This document shows, piece by piece, positions 7,204-14,047 of a stretch of DNA of 15,117 nt. A program made the translations under genes and the position numbers. Origin of the DNA: Methanosarcinales archaeon. GTDB lineage: Archaea > Halobacteriota > Syntropharchaeia > Alkanophagales > Methanospirareceae. The DNA lies in contig JAUXGS010000002.1 of the NCBI GenBank assembly GCA_030621945.1, positions 1-15,117 on the forward strand. Reading direction: 5' to 3'. How positions within the stretch are numbered: the stretch's first letter is position 1; every line of letters begins with the position of its first letter. A model generated the notes under the pieces. That model ran no database searches, was not told the DNA's origin, and saw nothing but the letters and a program-made list of their open reading frames with translations.

Positions 7204-8394
7204 TTAAGTTGGTGGCATCTCAGCCAATTCCCTTTTAAATAAGGCTTTCAGCAGTATAGGCGTAATTAGCATTGTAATCGTGACGAGCATAAAAGTTGCC
7301 GCAAGGAATATATCTGCAACCGCCCCACTTATCACGCCAGCGTCTATTGCAATTGCCAAGGCTATAAGTGCCACTTCGCATCTTGGAACCATACCAACGC
7401 CCATTTGAAGCGATTCTCTTAAGTTAAAGCGACCTATCCACGCACCTAATCCACACCCGCCCACCTTTCCAAGTATTGCCATCACAAGAATCACAACTGC
7501 AAGCATAACCACTTTTAAATCCAAAAATACAGACAGCTTCACCATTGTTCCGACCCAGATGAAAAACAACGGGATGAAAAAAGCATACCCAATTGTTTTT
7601 ACATCAGAAACGACGCGCTTAGATTGAATTGTAGTGTTCATAATTAAGCCAGCGATGAAAGCCCCCACTATTTGAGCTACGACAGTCTCTCCGGCAATTA
7701 CTGACCAAATGAAACAGATAGCAATAGAAAAAGCAACTAAAGACTTATCAGCATGAATTCGGTCTCCGATATCCATTACCTTTGATATTATAAGCCAACC
7801 GATAACTAACGTGACCAAGAAGAAGATCGCAATCTTAGTCCCGAGTATGAGCAATGATCCCGTTCCAACAGCTACTATAACAAGCATTAAACCAAGTATG
7901 TCATCCATTACAGCAGCGCTTAATGTGGCTGCTCCGACATCGGTGTTTAATACATGAAGATCCATCATTGTCCTTACCGTTATGCCGATACTCGTAGCAG
8001 TCAACACTACGCCCAGCACAAAGCTCTCTCTACCGGTATATCCAAGCGCAATTCCCGCGAAATATCCTAAGATTAAAGGTGCAATAACACCCCCCGCCGT
8101 TGCGAGAGCTGCAGTACCTCCGGTTTTTTTTATTCGCCCTATATCTACTTCCAATCCCGCGAGAAATAATAAGAATAATATCCCAATATGACCAAAATAT
8201 TCGAATTCCGCTATGCTGAAATCAATTATCGTACTTGGGACGAATTGTCCTAAGATAGAACCACCGAGAATGACGCCAGCTATTAATTCACCTACAACAG
8301 AAGGCTGTTTCATTCTTTCAAATACATGGCCAAAGACCTTTGATAAAATTAAAGCTACCGCTATATCCAATAACAAAATCTGAAATACTTCCAT
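7204..8394 (-). CDS. Na+/H+ (cation/proton) antiporter of the CPA2 (KefB/NapA) type
   Basis: This is a polytopic membrane protein of 396 residues with about 11-13 hydrophobic segments and nothing else; a C-terminal RCK/TrkA domain, found in KefB/C, is absent. QPSVVGELIAGVILG (30-44), FLLFLAGLEVD (76-84 region), LTATSIGITVR (131-141) and VMDDILG (162-168) are family hallmarks. The VMDDILG motif carries the Asp164-Asp165 pair typical of electrogenic CPA2 antiporters, and the unwound helix is TSIGIT. It probably exchanges Na+ (or K+) for H+ for pH and ion control. The ATG starts directly at the TAG stop of the upstream CBS gene with no gap, so translation is likely coupled and the CBS protein is a probable regulator. 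The stop at 7204 leaves about 100 bases to the chaperonin gene. Confidence 0.93.
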   Translation of the reverse strand: MEVFQILLLDIAVALILSKVFGHVFERMKQPSVVGELIAGVILGGSILGQFVPSTIIDFSIAEFEYFGHIGILFLLFLAGLEVDIGRIKKTGGTAALATAGGVIAPLILGYFAGIALGYTGRESFVLGVVLTATSIGITVRTMMDLHVLNTDVGAATLSAAVMDDILGLMLVIVAVGTGSLLILGTKIAIFFLVTLVIGWLIISKVMDIGDRIHADKSLVAFSIAICFIWSVIAGETVVAQIVGAFIAGLIMNTTIQSKRVVSDVKTIGYAFFIPLFFIWVGTMVKLSVFLDLKVVMLAVVILVMAILGKVGGCGLGAWIGRFNLRESLQMGVGMVPRCEVALIALAIAIDAGVISGAVADIFLAATFMLVTITMLITPILLKALFKRELAEMPPT

Positions 8395-8892
8395 CTAAAC
8401 TCGCTTCCCGTACTGATAAGCAATATGCATGAACATATTTATCAACTCCATAAGTGTAATCTCTCCAAGTACCTTCTCATTCTCATCAATTACTGGCAAC
8501 CGCCTTACATCATATTTCGTCATCGTGGTTACTACGTCTTTAACTGTCGCTTCTAAATTGCACGTAATGACTTTTTTTGTCATGACAGATTCCGCATTTC
8601 CCGCAGTACCATGATACAAAGACGGTATAGCTTTTGGACTTGGTTTATAACCGAATTCCTCTGGATGAGCAAGAATATTCAGAATGTCCTTCTCGGTTAT
8701 CACACCGACTAGTTTTTCACTCTCCTCACTATCTACTATCCACACATGGTGCTTATCACGTAACGAAGCGATAACATCATTAATTTCCGCATCTTGTTTA
8801 AGGATTGGAATCTCCCAAGGGCGTTTCTCCATTATCTCTTTAATCGTAGTCTCATAGAACTTACCTAACACTTCTCTGTAATCTTTTTGCAT
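8395..8892 (-). CDS. Two-CBS-domain protein, likely regulator of the adjacent antiporter
   Basis: This soluble protein of about 165 residues has two CBS domains in tandem. The first ends in KLVGVITEKDILNIL. The second starts at ESVMTKKVITCNLEATVKDV and runs through YDVRRLPVIDENEKVLGEITLMELI. CBS pairs bind adenosine-containing ligands (AMP, ATP, cyclic dinucleotides or SAM in known families) and often gate transporters. The start is set at ATG 8892, because GGGAG lies 8 bases before it and a TATA-like box is 40 bases upstream. ATG 8907 and TTG 8910 are also in frame. The TAG stop (8395-8397) touches the antiporter ATG in the same frame. Confidence 0.9.
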   Translation of the reverse strand: MQKDYREVLGKFYETTIKEIMEKRPWEIPILKQDAEINDVIASLRDKHHVWIVDSEESEKLVGVITEKDILNILAHPEEFGYKPSPKAIPSLYHGTAGNAESVMTKKVITCNLEATVKDVVTTMTKYDVRRLPVIDENEKVLGEITLMELINMFMHIAYQYGKRV

Positions 8893-8900
8893 TTCTATCT

Positions 8901-8941
8901 CTCCCATCAATTAATAATCTTTATTTATAATCTTTTATATC
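8901..8941 (-). promoter_or_regulatory. Promoter and ribosome-binding site of the CBS/antiporter operon
   Basis: GATATAAAAG (8941-8932 on the minus strand) is a good archaeal TATA element and would place transcription start near 8908. GGGAG at 8905-8901 then serves the ATG at 8892. This argues for that start over the more upstream ATG and TTG. Confidence 0.6.
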
Positions 8942-9078
8942 TTCCTGACATTGTGAAAAGCATCAATTATTGCATCGGTTCCGTGTCTTTCCGCTTCAGG
9001 AGTCAAAGAATAAAAGTAGTTAATCCATTTCTTTATATATCTCAACTCTTTTGTACTTAACCCTTTTATCCTTGTCAC
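8935..9078 (-). CDS. Possible 47-residue small protein, unknown function
   Basis: A short reading frame from GTG 9078 to TAA 8935 reads as a plausible soluble helical peptide with well-spread charged and aromatic residues (KELRYIKKWINYFYSL, then TPEAERHGTDAIIDAF, then HNVRKI). It ends within the promoter of the CBS gene and overlaps the region upstream of the tRNA thiolase on the other strand. It could be a real small gene or the tail of a decayed one. A TATA-like TATAAAGTAA lies about 40 bases upstream of the GTG. I do not recognise a family. Confidence 0.4.
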   Translation of the reverse strand: MTRIKGLSTKELRYIKKWINYFYSLTPEAERHGTDAIIDAFHNVRKI

Positions 9079-9113
9079 TTCTTATCCCATATCCTTTTAA
9101 AATCACTCTATTA

Positions 9114-9123
9114 CTTTATATCC
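9114..9123 (+). promoter_or_regulatory. TATA-like promoter element of the tRNA thiolase gene
   Basis: CTTTATATCC is centred about 34 bases before the ATG at 9153. This predicts a very short leader (about 9 bases), a common arrangement in archaea, and explains the lack of a ribosome-binding site. A second A/T box, TTTATATATC, lies near 9031-9040. Confidence 0.45.
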
Positions 9124-9152
9124 CTACCTTAATAAGTATTCCTGATACAAAA

Positions 9153-10082
9153 ATGCGATGCAGTAAAAGAAATTGCAATGATCCCGCAATAATCCACCAG
9201 AGATACTCAGGACTGCACTTCTGCGAAGCCCATTTCGTTGAGGCTGTAGAGCGGAAGGTAAAAAAAGAGATGAGGAAGCAGTTGATGGTGGAGAAAGGGG
9301 ATAAGATTGCTGTGGCGCTGAGCGGAGGAAAGGACAGCTCTGCGCTCCTATACATGTTCAAAAAGATATTTCATAACAGGAACGATTTGGAATTCTTTGC
9401 GATTGCGGTGGATGAAGGAATAAACGGCTATCGTTCGATAACGCTCAGAAATGCGGAAAAGGTAGCAAAGGAGTTGGGAATGGTTCTTCATCAATTTTCT
9501 TTTGAACAGGAGTTTGGATTTATGCTTGATGAAATTGTAGCAAAAAAATTCGAGCAAGCACCGTGCACGTTTTGTGGCGTCCTGAGGCGGAAGGTTATAG
9601 ATAGGAAAGCGAAGGAATTGGGTGCTACGAAGGTTGCAACTGCCCATAATCTGGACGACGAAGCGCAAACGATTTTAATCAATTATATGCGGGGGGATAT
9701 AGAGCGGTTAGGACGGCTTTACGGACGGCGTGAAGAGTTTGTTCCTCGAATTAAGCCGTTACAAAGCGTTCCAGAGAAGGAAATTGCTCTGTATGCGCTT
9801 ATAGCGAATATACCGATAATCACCGCTCACTGTCCTTACGCTACGCGTTCTTTCCGTTTCACGGTGAAGAAAATGCTGAACGAGTTTGAGAGAAAGCATC
9901 CGGGGACAAAATATTCGGTGATGCGTGGCTACGAACGGCTGTCAGAATTTTTGCCGCGAGCGCAGCCGGAGAGAAAGCTTTTGCGGTGCGAGCGATGTGG
10001 CGACGCATCGGCATCAAGCATTTGCAAGGCGTGCGAGATAATAGAGAAGATGGAAGGCACGCCTGCGAAATATTTAAATTAA
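9153..10082 (+). CDS. tRNA 2-thiolation enzyme of the TtuA/Ncs6 family
   Basis: This PP-loop ATP pyrophosphatase adenylates a tRNA uridine and transfers sulfur. In archaea such proteins make 2-thiouridine at U34 or U54, and which one applies here is not decidable. The 309 residues carry an N-terminal zinc site (Cys3, Cys8, Cys24, His27), the ATP-binding SGGKDS (57-62), the second ATP-loop region ATAHNLDDEAQT (162-173), and the three cluster cysteines typical of TtuA (Cys138 and Cys141 in PCTFCG, Cys227 in AHCPY). A C-terminal zinc ribbon follows (Cys279, Cys282, Cys291, Cys294). The start is ATG 9153: it gives the conserved zinc N-terminus at once, whereas the longer upstream frame is low-complexity. 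Sulfur probably comes from a ubiquitin-like carrier encoded elsewhere. Confidence 0.93.
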   Translation: MRCSKRNCNDPAIIHQRYSGLHFCEAHFVEAVERKVKKEMRKQLMVEKGDKIAVALSGGKDSSALLYMFKKIFHNRNDLEFFAIAVDEGINGYRSITLRNAEKVAKELGMVLHQFSFEQEFGFMLDEIVAKKFEQAPCTFCGVLRRKVIDRKAKELGATKVATAHNLDDEAQTILINYMRGDIERLGRLYGRREEFVPRIKPLQSVPEKEIALYALIANIPIITAHCPYATRSFRFTVKKMLNEFERKHPGTKYSVMRGYERLSEFLPRAQPERKLLRCERCGDASASSICKACEIIEKMEGTPAKYLN

Positions 10083-10117
10083 TGGAAAGCGTTTTGATTA
10101 ATTAGGTGGTGAGAAAA

Positions 10118-10501
10118 ATGAGTGAAGAACTAAACGCAATTATAAAAGACTTCTGGGAAGAGTTTCGGAAGACGATTTCAGTCGAAACTGCTATTGGCAA
10201 GCCCATAGAGATAGAGGATAAGACCCTGATCCCCATCTTCGGGATTGGTTTTGGCGCTGGTGGAGGTGGCGGCAAAGGTAAAGAGAAGGAGGGGCAAGGA
10301 TATGGCGCCGGAGGTGGCGGTGGAATATGTCCAGTGGCTCTTGTGGCTGCGTTCAAGGGCATTCCAGGACCTGAGGGGTTGAAGGTGCTCTCACTGAAGC
10401 CGTCTGGCACATTAGATAAGGTCATTGGAGAAGCGTTGCCAATGGTGATGAATAGGGTCAAAGAGATGAAAGAGGGCAAAAAAGCCGAAGAAAAAACATG
10501 A
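10118..10501 (+). CDS. GerW/YtfJ-family protein
   Basis: A protein of 127 residues from the family named after Bacillus sporulation protein YtfJ/GerW. Members occur widely in non-spore-formers, and their biochemical role is unclear. The sequence shows VETAIGKPIEIEDKTLIPIFG (about 22-42; only part is diagnostic), then the family's glycine patch (GFGAGGGGGKGKEKEG and GYGAGGGGGICPVAL), which alternates with the core strands ending in GLKVLSL. It is followed by the helix PMVMNRVKEMKEGKKAEEK. The start ATG 10118 has GGTGGTGAG (10105-10113) 5 bases upstream; the longer GTG start at 10106 would use that site as codons. The next gene is a DUF2953 protein, the same partner (YtfI) seen in Bacillus. Confidence 0.9.
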   Translation: MSEELNAIIKDFWEEFRKTISVETAIGKPIEIEDKTLIPIFGIGFGAGGGGGKGKEKEGQGYGAGGGGGICPVALVAAFKGIPGPEGLKVLSLKPSGTLDKVIGEALPMVMNRVKEMKEGKKAEEKT

Positions 10502-10521
10502 TACATGTAGAACGTCTATAC

Positions 10522-10559
10522 GGAGAGCTTCTCTAAAAGCTCTCCCTTAATTTGTTTTT
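10522..10559 (+). terminator. Hairpin with T-rich tail, terminator-like, between the GerW-like and DUF2953 genes
   Basis: GGAGAGCTT pairs perfectly with AAGCTCTCC (9-bp stem, 6-base loop), followed by CTTAATTTGTTTTT. It sits 20 bases after the GerW-like stop. It looks like an intrinsic terminator or a processing/attenuation structure that uncouples the two genes. Confidence 0.65.
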
Positions 10560-10565
10560 GTGTTA

Positions 10566-10582
10566 GAATACATTGTGTATTC
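10566..10582. repeat. Short perfect inverted repeat upstream of the DUF2953 gene
   Basis: GAATACA-TTG-TGTATTC is a 7-bp perfect inverted repeat with a 3-base centre, about 26 bases before the preferred ATG at 10608. It could be an operator for a dimeric regulator. It could also be chance. Confidence 0.35.
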
Positions 10583-10607
10583 GCCTAAATTTCAGACCCG
10601 TAAAAAT

Positions 10608-11222
10608 ATGATAGACCTGATGCTGATAGTCGCAATAGTTTTAGTGATTTTAGTCTTTTTAATAGCTGCTACGCTTCTCATACCAGTTGAAATCTCGATT
10701 CTGCTCTCTAAGGAAGGACTATTGGCAGAAGGACTGATCTCCTTTGCGTTATTAATGGGCACTGCTTCAGGACGTATAGACTTTAGCCCTGAGAAGAGGG
10801 AATTTCGATTACAGGTCTTAGGCGTCACCCTTCTCAAGAGACCGCTTGAGAGGCGGGAGAAGAAGCCGAAGGATGAGAAGCCACCTACAGATTGGAAGAA
10901 GCTCGTAGTGAACGCAAATGAACTCTATGCTGCTGGGAAGGAATTGGCGGGAGCACTCACCAAAAACGTATCAATAAAGAGATTGGGAGGCAGGGTAAAG
11001 GTAGGGCTATCCGACCCAGCCCAGACGGGCATGCTGGTTGGTTTTTTATATGCGGGCAGCGGCATAGCAAAAGCTTTCCTGCCGGAAACGCACCTCGAAA
11101 TCGAACCCTCATTTGAGGAAGAGCATATGGATGCGGATATAGAAATAGAGCTTAGCCTACCGCTATTTAGATTGATCATACCGTTAATCCGTTTTTTCCG
11201 TAGCACAAGGAAGATTCTTTGA
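10608..11222 (+). CDS. DUF2953 (YtfI-like) membrane-anchored protein
   Basis: A protein of 204 residues with one strong N-terminal membrane helix (about residues 1-26, MIDLMLIVAIVLVILVFLIA...). It continues as a beta-rich soluble domain: IPVEISILLSKEGLLAEG, then FRLQVLGVTLLKR. A very basic/acidic linker follows (RPLERREKKPKDEKPPTDWKK). The DUF2953-like C-terminal half contains RVKVGLSDPAQTGMLVGFLYA and LEIEPSFEEEHMDADIEIEL, with a closing hydrophobic stretch (LFRLIIPLIRFF). Its function is unknown; its pairing with a GerW/YtfJ protein repeats the ytfIJ arrangement of Bacillus. ATG 10608 is preferred because it starts at the membrane helix; a GTG at 10560 would start inside the hairpin tail and read through the inverted repeat. 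Confidence 0.8.
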   Translation: MIDLMLIVAIVLVILVFLIAATLLIPVEISILLSKEGLLAEGLISFALLMGTASGRIDFSPEKREFRLQVLGVTLLKRPLERREKKPKDEKPPTDWKKLVVNANELYAAGKELAGALTKNVSIKRLGGRVKVGLSDPAQTGMLVGFLYAGSGIAKAFLPETHLEIEPSFEEEHMDADIEIELSLPLFRLIIPLIRFFRSTRKIL

Positions 11223-11365
11223 CTTCACAGATCCAAGCAACCAAGCTAACCATTTATAAGTGTTCTTATTGCTACAAAGCTAAAAGAAGAGAGAGAAGCC
11301 ATGTAGAAAAGAGCGGTTTTTTAGGGTGGTTTAGGGTTTTGGTATGAACTTATCTTTATCAAGGA

Positions 11366-11393
11366 CTATAAATTAAGTTAGATCGTATAGAGG
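11366..11393 (+). promoter_or_regulatory. TATA-like box and ribosome-binding site before the 7TM/ATP-grasp unit
   Basis: CTATAAATTA (11366-11375) is a TATA-like element about 33 bases before ATG 11404, and GAGG (11390-11393) lies 10 bases before it. An alternative TATA-like CATTTATAAG is near 11250, which would give a longer leader including that GAGG. Upstream (11320-11340) there is a TTTAGGG-type tandem pair of no known role. Confidence 0.4.
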
Positions 11394-11403
11394 CTGAAGA
11401 TAT

Positions 11404-12771
11404 ATGAAAAAGTTTGTTGTGATTTTGGCCGTCACACTTCTACTGGCGAGCATGATGCTCGCGTCATCGCACCAAGAAATATATCCTGCATATTTGGATA
11501 GTGATAACGAGGTAGATACTGATACAGATACGGATAGTGATAGCGATGTAAATACTGATACTGATACCGAGGCAGATACGGATTCTGATACGGATGTTGA
11601 TACAGATACAGATTCTGATACGGATGACGAGTTAAAACTGCGCTCAGTGGTACTGATTTATGATGACTCAGTCAGCAATGAACGTGCAATAGTGATGAAA
11701 AATTATGCTTCAACCCTTGGAATAGAAGTAATCGAGGGAAGAATTGATTTCGACTCGAGATACCTTCGTGATCTGGATCTGGATTCCGCGGAGGACGCAG
11801 AGTATGTTTTATTAATCTCTCGAGACGTTTCTGGATTGAATGTTTTAATAGATAATGTCGTTTTGGATGAGTCGTTACACGGTAAAAAAGTGATTGTTGC
11901 AAGTGATGTGGAAGATAAGATCTTGAAGGACTATTCTTTAATTCTGCTCCAGGCATCGTCTCCAGAAGTGTTGATTTTAACAGATTCGAAAGATTTAAAT
12001 CTTGTATGGGATGCGATGCTATCGGCTTCGACGCAGGAGAAACCCGTCACAGATACGTTAAAGGAAAGAGATGTTGAATTTACCACTGTTTCTGATGAAG
12101 ACCTGGAGACGACTCCCGAGCATAGAATAGCAGTGACAAACGCGTTGTTAACAGCATCTGAATCTCATATCCCACTTGAAACTCTGAAACTTGTGCTCAT
12201 TTTACCGTTTGCTGCTACGATAGTAGCTATTTTTAGAAATGTTGGCGGGTTGCGAGTATACGGGGTTTTTGGACCTGCCATAATGTCAATAGCCTTTTTG
12301 AGTTCCGGCTTGATCATCGGCTTGATATTATTTACCATTCTATTGACCACCGGTATCTTCTCACGTAGATTTATCGAACGTATGAACCTGATGGTGGTGC
12401 CCAGACTGGCTTTATTACTGACTGTGTGCTGCATTGTGATGGCGGGTGCAATATCAATCGGAATGAAAATGGATAACTATTACCTTGCCAAGATTACTAT
12501 TTTCCCGCTGGTAATAATGTCCGCCATCATCGAGAACTTTACGAGAACTGAAATGGAGAAGGGACTTTTTGATGCTCTTAAGATCTGTCTCGCTACAGTT
12601 ATTGTCGCGGTAGTATGTTACCTCGTGGTTTCACTACCTACGCTCCAAGCGGCTGTGATGACGCATCCAGAACTCCTTATCATAGTGGTGGGTTTCAATA
12701 TCCTTCTTGGACGATGGAAGGGGCTGCGTCTGGTTGAGTACTTCAGGTTTAGCGCATTTAAGAAAGGGTGA
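11404..12771 (+). CDS. Membrane protein with signal peptide, Asp-rich repeat linker and a 7TM domain of the transglutaminase-linked type
   Basis: The 455 residues divide clearly. Residues 1-22 form a signal peptide or anchor (KKFVVILAVTLLLASMMLA). Residues 38-75 are an Asp-Thr/Ser-Asp repeat. Residues 80-205 form an alpha/beta domain with strand-like LRSVVLIYDD, EYVLLIS, KKVIVASDVED and EVLILTD segments. From about 262 onward come about seven membrane helices (starting LKLVLILPFAATIVAIF, with the conserved-looking turn RVYGVFGPAIMSIAFL at 284-299), ending in a short basic tail. The membrane part resembles the 7TM domains that bacteria fuse to an inactive transglutaminase-like domain, beside a RimK-type ligase; here that outer domain is different. 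The partner ligase gene starts 6 bases after this stop. The assignment rests mainly on that pairing and the C-terminal topology. Confidence 0.75.
   Translation: MKKFVVILAVTLLLASMMLASSHQEIYPAYLDSDNEVDTDTDTDSDSDVNTDTDTEADTDSDTDVDTDTDSDTDDELKLRSVVLIYDDSVSNERAIVMKNYASTLGIEVIEGRIDFDSRYLRDLDLDSAEDAEYVLLISRDVSGLNVLIDNVVLDESLHGKKVIVASDVEDKILKDYSLILLQASSPEVLILTDSKDLNLVWDAMLSASTQEKPVTDTLKERDVEFTTVSDEDLETTPEHRIAVTNALLTASESHIPLETLKLVLILPFAATIVAIFRNVGGLRVYGVFGPAIMSIAFLSSGLIIGLILFTILLTTGIFSRRFIERMNLMVVPRLALLLTVCCIVMAGAISIGMKMDNYYLAKITIFPLVIMSAIIENFTRTEMEKGLFDALKICLATVIVAVVCYLVVSLPTLQAAVMTHPELLIIVVGFNILLGRWKGLRLVEYFRFSAFKKG
11515..11628 (+). repeat. Tandem GATACN/GATAGN hexamer repeat encoding an Asp-rich linker
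   Basis: About 19 six-base units of the form GAT plus a variable Thr, Ser or Val codon, with two imperfect units containing AAT or GAG. In protein this gives D-(T/S/V)-D repeats. Third bases vary freely among units, so the repeat is kept at protein level and is not a fresh DNA slippage array. Such acidic stalks can bind calcium or act as extended spacers outside the membrane. Confidence 0.85.
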
Positions 12772-12777
12772 AGACCT

Positions 12778-13737
12778 ATGATCTTACATGGGATATTCAG
12801 GGAAAAAAGGGAAATACTGGGGATAAATGAACGCAATATAAGCTATATCTACCGGGGGAATCCGAGAAAGCTTTTAAATTTGGTGGATGACAAACTCAAA
12901 ACAAAAGAACTACTTAAAGAGGTTGGCATACCTTTTCCTGAACTGTACAGCGTTTTCAGCCGCGTGCATGATCTAAGAAATCTTGAAGAATCTTTAAAAC
13001 GAGATGAATTTGTAATCAAACCTTCTATAGGCGCTGGTGGTAGGGGTATAGTGGTGATCAAGGGTAGAGTGGATGGCGGCTGGGCAAAGTCCAATGGTAA
13101 GATACTGGGGTTTAAGGAGATTCAAAAGCATTGTTTAGAGGTGCTTGAAGGCGTGCATTCACTTGATAATAACCCCTGTCCAGTCTTTTTCGAGTATTTG
13201 ATTAAATCTCATTCCGCGCTCGAGCAGGTATCTTTTGAAGGTGTTCCTGATGTGAGGATTATAGTTTACAGGGGTGTGCCGGCGATGGCGATGGTGCGAT
13301 TGCCCACCAAGCAGTCTTCAGGCAGGGCAAATCTACATCAGGGGGCGGTGGGTGCTGGAATAAATATATCCGATGGGAAAACAGTCAATGCAATTTCTAA
13401 AGATAAACCGGTTTACTCGCACCCGGATACTGGATCTCCCCTAGTTGGAGTTGAGATTCCATTTTGGGAAGAGATTCTTACAATAGCTTCAAAATCGTAT
13501 GATGCCGTAGGGCTGAACTACCTTGGCGTTGATGTAGCCATAGATGAGAAATTCGGGCCACTGGTGCTTGAACTGAATGCAAGACCGGGACTGAGCATCC
13601 AGAACGCCAATCGGCGTGGGCTGAGAAGCAGGCTTGAAGCCATAGATAATATACTTGATCTCGACGGTTTGGATCCGGCGGAAAGAGTTGAGATTGCTGT
13701 AACACTTGATGTAGAAGGTGGGGTGCGGCCCAAATAA
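12778..13737 (+). CDS. RimK-type ATP-grasp ligase (alpha-L-glutamate ligase-like)
   Basis: A cytoplasmic ATP-grasp enzyme of 319 residues, expected to form an amide bond via an acyl-phosphate. Landmarks are the ATP-binding Lys81 in FVIKPS, the flexible Gly loop GAGGRG (85-90), the PVFFEYLI strand (135-142), DVRIIVYRG (158-166) and MVRLPT (172-177). GRANLHQGAVGAG follows at 183-195. The Mg2+-binding end is GVDVAID (250-256) plus LELNARPGL (264-272), with Glu265 and Asn267. This set matches the alpha-L-glutamate ligase-related subgroup that sits next to 7TM/inactive-transglutaminase membrane proteins in bacteria. It begins 6 bases after that partner gene, which indicates an operon. The substrate is unknown; a small acidic peptide or a membrane-exposed acceptor would suit the context. 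The C-terminal 25 residues are acidic and not in the core fold. Confidence 0.9.
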   Translation: MILHGIFREKREILGINERNISYIYRGNPRKLLNLVDDKLKTKELLKEVGIPFPELYSVFSRVHDLRNLEESLKRDEFVIKPSIGAGGRGIVVIKGRVDGGWAKSNGKILGFKEIQKHCLEVLEGVHSLDNNPCPVFFEYLIKSHSALEQVSFEGVPDVRIIVYRGVPAMAMVRLPTKQSSGRANLHQGAVGAGINISDGKTVNAISKDKPVYSHPDTGSPLVGVEIPFWEEILTIASKSYDAVGLNYLGVDVAIDEKFGPLVLELNARPGLSIQNANRRGLRSRLEAIDNILDLDGLDPAERVEIAVTLDVEGGVRPK

Positions 13738-13765
13738 CGGGCATAATGCACAAAGATTATCGAAG

Positions 13766-13968
13766 CGGTGGTCAGACCATCAACTCGTACCATTATGGGA
13801 TCGTGAACTACTTCAGGCATCGGCTGAGTAATTCAGCGAGCAAGGCATTCAACAACAAGATAAACATCATCAAACGCAGAGCGTACGGATTTCACGACCT
13901 ATAGTATTTCAAGTTGAAAATCCTTCCTTCAATCCTGTGGGAGACAATCCTAAAATGGGGGAAGTGCC
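13766..13968 (+). pseudogene. Second ISL3-type transposase fragment (C-terminal end only), with in-frame TAG
   Basis: This plus-strand stretch encodes the same ISL3 C-terminal signature as the copy at 2682-2834, in opposite orientation. It reads YGIVNYFRHRLSNSASKAF, then NNKINIIKRRAYGFHDL, then TAG (13902-13904, at the Glu position of the other copy), then YFKLKIL. The element end GGAGACAATCCTAAAATGGG plus GAAGTGCC is shared almost base for base. Everything upstream of the C-terminus is gone. The intact GGGATC here shows where the other copy lost a base. It lies directly behind the ATP-grasp gene. Confidence 0.82.
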
Positions 13969-13977
13969 CTTTTTATA

Positions 13978-13991
13978 TGCCGAGCGGCATG
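13978..13991. repeat. Short inverted repeat near the IS end upstream of the FrhB-like gene
   Basis: ATGCCG-AG-CGGCAT is a 6-bp perfect inverted repeat just after the ISL3 remnant, within the leader/promoter zone of the FrhB-like gene. A TATA-like TTTTTATATG (about 13970-13979) abuts it. It could be an operator or a remnant of the element end. Confidence 0.3.
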
Positions 13992-14047
13992 GTTATGGTA
14001 TTAGTTAAACTAAGCTAAACGAAACAAGACAAAGGGAAGGATTGAAA

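Noticed and set aside
9051..9152. N-terminal extension of the tRNA thiolase
   Set aside because: It is low-complexity Leu/Ile/Ser sequence read through promoter-like DNA. The zinc-binding N-terminus of the family starts at ATG 9153.
11320..11345. TTTAGGG-type tandem repeat before the membrane protein gene
   Set aside because: Only two imperfect units, with no partner elsewhere and no known regulatory match.
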